A stretch of DNA of 9,382 nucleotides from Deltaproteobacteria bacterium (GTDB taxonomy: Bacteria > Myxococcota > Polyangia > Polyangiales > B10-G4): assembly GCA_019312705.1 (NCBI GenBank), contig JAFDCW010000479.1, positions 1-9,382 of the forward strand. Reading direction: 5' to 3'. The translations under genes were made by a program, and so were the position numbers. The notes beneath the pieces were generated by a model that was not told the origin of the DNA, did no database searches, and saw nothing but the letters and a program-made list of their open reading frames with translations. Below are positions 7,146 through 9,382 of the stretch, one piece after another (within the stretch, counting starts at the first letter, position 1; every line of letters starts with the position of its first letter).

Positions 7146-7966
7146 CGCCGAGTCTCCCACCGCCCGACGAAGTACCCGGCCGCTTGCACGACGCGGAGGG
7201 CGAAGGCATCCGGGGCGAGGGTGCCAGCCCGAGCATCGCGGAGGACGGCTCCGGCGAAGGGGCGGGCCAGGTCGTCGATGAACGGTGCTTTGCCGAGCCG
7301 ATGGATTGAGGTGTCGGCGACACCTTCGCCGCGGCGTCGCTTGAACTGTCCCCGAATATCGTAGTCGTGGGAGTGTTCGAAGCGCGCTTCCGGGACGTAG
7401 ACGACCCGGTGCCCGAGGGCCGTGACTCGGGTCGTCCAATCGACGTCTTCCGAGTATTGCAGGTCCGGGTCGAAGGGGGTCCGCTCCCATACGTCCCGGC
7501 GAATCGCCGACGCTGCCATGGAGAAGAAGCTGCCCACCCGAGTCCGCGGGGGCGTGTCGCCAAAGGCGCGCTCGTAGTCGAGGCGCGTGAGGCGGTCGGC
7601 GGCGGGGCGGGCGACCTGCCGGGCGAAGGTCGCGGCGACGTCGGGGGATTCGAGGGGCTCGATGAGGGTTCGGAGGCAGCCTCGGCCCTGGGGCACGGCA
7701 TCGGCATTGACGAATGCGACGATCGGCGAGGCGGTTTGCTGCATGCCGAAGTTGAGAACCCGGCCGGGCACGTACTGGCTGGGGTCCCAGTCGTGTATTC
7801 GTAGCCCACGCGCGACCGCAAGCTCACGGGAGCCATCGGTCGAGCCCGAGTCGATGAAAAAGAGACGCGCCTCGACGCCTTCCTGGTCGAGGAGCGCCAT
7901 GACGGTGCGCTCGGTCCAGGGCATCTCGTTGCGGCAACGGACCACGATGTCGACCGGTCCCGTCAT
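7142..7966 (-). CDS. GT2-family (GT-A fold) glycosyltransferase, rhamnosyltransferase-like
   Basis: This 274-aa enzyme has the order expected for a single-domain GT2 transferase: strand one PVDIVVRCRNEM, the nucleotide-binding DSGSTDGS (39-46), the metal-binding stretch FVNADAVP (Asp89), an acceptor-site YSEDVDWTTR (171-180, Glu173-Asp174), and a late FEHSHDYDIRGQFKRRRGEG (197-215). The His-x-His-x-Tyr-like element followed by a basic patch resembles rhamnosyltransferases of polysaccharide clusters; the sugar remains a guess. There is no signal peptide or membrane segment, so it acts at the cytoplasmic membrane face. The frame is open upstream to 8128, but the ATG at 7966 is preferred because it overlaps the stop of the preceding GT4 gene by four bases (ATGA), has GAGGGG about 11 bases upstream, and directly precedes the first Rossmann strand. 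Confidence 0.9.
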   Translation of the reverse strand: MTGPVDIVVRCRNEMPWTERTVMALLDQEGVEARLFFIDSGSTDGSRELAVARGLRIHDWDPSQYVPGRVLNFGMQQTASPIVAFVNADAVPQGRGCLRTLIEPLESPDVAATFARQVARPAADRLTRLDYERAFGDTPPRTRVGSFFSMAASAIRRDVWERTPFDPDLQYSEDVDWTTRVTALGHRVVYVPEARFEHSHDYDIRGQFKRRRGEGVADTSIHRLGKAPFIDDLARPFAGAVLRDARAGTLAPDAFALRVVQAAGYFVGRWETRR

Positions 7967-9210
7967 GGTCGACTTCGCCCCTCGGCGAGGACCTCTTCGT
8001 AGAGTTCGGAGAGTTCGAGGGTCACTCTGCCCCAGTCGTAGCGCCGTTCGACCAGAGATGCACCGGCGTCGGCGTTTGCCCGACGCGCCCCTTCGTCGGT
8101 GGTCAAGGTGCCGAGGGCCGCCGCCCACTCTTCTTCTTCGAAGCCCGTGAGCGCCGCCTCGGCGTGGCCGAGGGCGTCGGCGATGTCGGCGAGGCCCGCC
8201 AACCGGGGAAAGAGCACGGGGAGCCCCGCCGCCCAGCCTTCGAGGACGATCAGCCCAAACGCTTCGTGAGTTGACGTGATGAGCAGGACCTGCGCCCGGG
8301 CGTAGAGGTGCCGGACGTCGTCGCGGTCGACGTTGCCGAGGATATGCACCCGGTCGGCCACGCCCCGGTCCGCGGCCGCGCGTTCGATGGCGCCGCGGTA
8401 GCCGACGTCCGTCGCGGCCCCCGCCAGGACGAGATGATGAGACCCGGGGGCCCCCTTCGCGAAGGCCTCGACGGCGAAGACCTGATTCTTCTGGTCGCAG
8501 AGGCGGCCGATGAGCAAGACCACCGGTGCGTCAAAGGCGTTCGGGATGAGGCGACCGGCCTCGCTGGCGCGCCCCGACGAGAGGCGTTGCATGTCTACGC
8601 CGTGGTCCATGCGCACGGAGCGGTTGCCGACGCGCCGAGCGATGGCGACACGTTCTTCCTCGTTGAACGAGATCACCCGGGCCGCGTCGTCGAGGACGCG
8701 ACGGGAGCCGAAGACCAGGCCAAAGGGCTGGCCAATATCGATGATGCGTTCCATGCGTTTGGCGGTGTCGTTTTCGAGCCATGCCTTGTTGGCGAGCAGC
8801 TGCCCATGGGCGCTGACCACGTAGGGGCGCCCCGTCAGCTTCATGGCGGTCCGAACGGCGCCCCCCATCCGGCCGCCGCTGTGCAGGTGGGCGATGGTCG
8901 TCCGGCGATCGAGGGCGAGCCGGAGCGGTTCGTCGAGGGTCACGATGTTGCCAGCGTTCTTGATCAGTCCCCGGCGCCGTTGCCCACTGCCGAGCATCGG
9001 CAAGAACGACCCATAGCGGCGCAGGGGGACGGCGGGGTGCAGAGCTCCGTCCGGAGTCTTCGGACCCCGGGGCGCATGCACCTCCACCTCCCAGCCCAAG
9101 TCCAGCAGGCGGCGGGTCACCTCGGCGACGTGGGTCTCGGTGCCCCCCCACTCGAGAGGGTCGTACTTCCGTAGGACGTGAACGACTCGACCTGGCACGG
9201 CGCCCAGCAT
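7963..9210 (-). CDS. GT4-family glycosyltransferase, first gene of the operon
   Basis: This 415-aa GT-B fold enzyme shows VVHVLRKYDPLEWGGTETHV at the N-terminus (GGxExH type), AHLHSGGRMGG (107-117), VVSAHGQL (131-138), the C-terminal VLLIGRLCDQKNQ (231-243), LVLAGAA (260-266) and the EX7E signature EAFGLIVLE with Glu316 and Glu324. It probably transfers a sugar from a nucleotide-sugar donor to the growing lipid-linked oligosaccharide. The frame is open to 9282, but that start would lie inside the divergent plus-strand gene. ATG at 9210 leaves a 58-base gap and has GGTGAG just upstream (9214-9219), although only three bases separate them. It heads a six-gene block of overlapping genes on this strand. 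The donor and linkage cannot be predicted from the sequence. Confidence 0.9.
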   Translation of the reverse strand: MLGAVPGRVVHVLRKYDPLEWGGTETHVAEVTRRLLDLGWEVEVHAPRGPKTPDGALHPAVPLRRYGSFLPMLGSGQRRRGLIKNAGNIVTLDEPLRLALDRRTTIAHLHSGGRMGGAVRTAMKLTGRPYVVSAHGQLLANKAWLENDTAKRMERIIDIGQPFGLVFGSRRVLDDAARVISFNEEERVAIARRVGNRSVRMDHGVDMQRLSSGRASEAGRLIPNAFDAPVVLLIGRLCDQKNQVFAVEAFAKGAPGSHHLVLAGAATDVGYRGAIERAAADRGVADRVHILGNVDRDDVRHLYARAQVLLITSTHEAFGLIVLEGWAAGLPVLFPRLAGLADIADALGHAEAALTGFEEEEWAAALGTLTTDEGARRANADAGASLVERRYDWGRVTLELSELYEEVLAEGRSRP

Positions 9211-9268
9211 ATGCTCACCGCCCGCGAGGCGCGAGGAAGACCCTCGGATCGATCGCCCGCGCCCTTCG
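9211..9268. other. Divergent intergenic gap expected to hold the operon and flippase promoters
   Basis: These 58 bases separate the first glycosyltransferase gene (leftward) from the probable flippase gene (rightward), so any local promoter for the six-gene operon should lie here or inside the flippase gene. No recognisable -10/-35 pair is visible in this GC-rich sequence. A small palindrome, CGATCGATCG-like (around 9246-9256), is present but too short to interpret. Confidence 0.3.
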
Positions 9269-9382
9269 ATGAGCGAGGACAAGAAGACGCTACGAGAGCT
9301 CCTCGCAGGGGGGGGGCGTCACATCGGTGCCGCGCTGGCCGGTCTGGTCACCTATCCGATCATCGCCAGGGTCCTCGATGAC
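9269..9382 (+). CDS. Probable polysaccharide flippase (Wzx/MATE-like), N-terminal fragment cut by right edge
   Basis: Thirty-eight codons are visible, beginning MSEDKKTLRELLAGGGRHIG and leading into a hydrophobic first segment (AALAGLVTYPIIARVLDD). A short charged N-terminus, a Gly-rich turn and a first helix ending in IARVL-D resembles the start of oligosaccharide flippases, which usually read like RLLGPE at this point. The locus lacks another flippase, which fits. The evidence is only this short match plus context, so another polytopic membrane protein is possible. No clear Shine-Dalgarno sequence precedes the ATG. A run of nine G bases (9308-9316) lies in the visible part, and an error there would change which start belongs to the downstream frame. 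Confidence 0.55.
   Translation, partial: MSEDKKTLRELLAGGGRHIGAALAGLVTYPIIARVLDD

Noticed and set aside
5965..7836. A single 623-codon minus-strand gene spanning the GT2 and nucleotidyltransferase region
   Set aside because: Only its last 257 codons are real coding sequence; its upstream part reads the GT2 gene and the nucleotidyltransferase N-terminal half out of frame.
9211..9282. A 24-codon longer N-terminus for the first GT4 gene
   Set aside because: The start at 9282 would overlap the divergent flippase start at 9269 and adds a Ser/Arg-rich tail before the normal first strand.

Overview
The window is a very GC-rich, gene-dense bacterial segment. It carries part of a Wzx/Wzy-type surface polysaccharide locus (exopolysaccharide, capsule or O-antigen). 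The outer-membrane export lipoprotein with its lipobox, the Wzz/GumC-like partner and the O-antigen ligase/polymerase point to a Gram-negative organism. The GC content and the style of the Wzz/GumC-like protein would suit a deltaproteobacterial or myxobacterial lineage, but that is an impression, not a demonstrated assignment. No rRNA, tRNA, CRISPR, insertion sequence or phage gene was seen.

Layout: (1) 1-1388, minus strand: chain-length determinant / polysaccharide co-polymerase, running off the left edge. (2) 1465-2407, plus strand, divergent from the first: Wza-type export lipoprotein whose frame is broken in its second SLBB domain. (3) 2416-9210, minus strand: six genes in one tight block, convergent with the export gene. 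In transcription order they are a GT4 glycosyltransferase, a GT2 glycosyltransferase, a nucleotidyltransferase-fold protein (frameshifted), a phosphodiesterase of the alkaline phosphatase superfamily, a second GT4 glycosyltransferase and an O-antigen ligase/polymerase. All five junctions are 4-base start/stop overlaps, so the block is almost certainly one translationally coupled operon. (4) 9269-9382, plus strand, divergent: the first 38 codons of a probable flippase-type membrane protein.

How they may work together (inference from families): the glycosyltransferases build a lipid-linked oligosaccharide on the cytoplasmic face, the flippase moves it across the inner membrane, the ligase/polymerase joins units or transfers them to an acceptor, and the co-polymerase and export lipoprotein control length and export. 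The unusual part is the adjacent nucleotidyltransferase and cytoplasmic-looking phosphodiesterase, which could add and remove a phosphate-linked group on a sugar precursor. No initiating phosphoglycosyltransferase, nucleotide-sugar synthesis gene or regulator is visible here.

Two genes have frame breaks, both at G homopolymers. The one in the nucleotidyltransferase is repaired cleanly by one extra base and may be a sequencing error. The one in the export lipoprotein also lacks about 20 residues of its second SLBB domain, so it looks like a real small deletion or an assembly collapse. There is no gene-free stretch longer than 300 bases; the longest gaps are 1389-1464 and 9211-9268.
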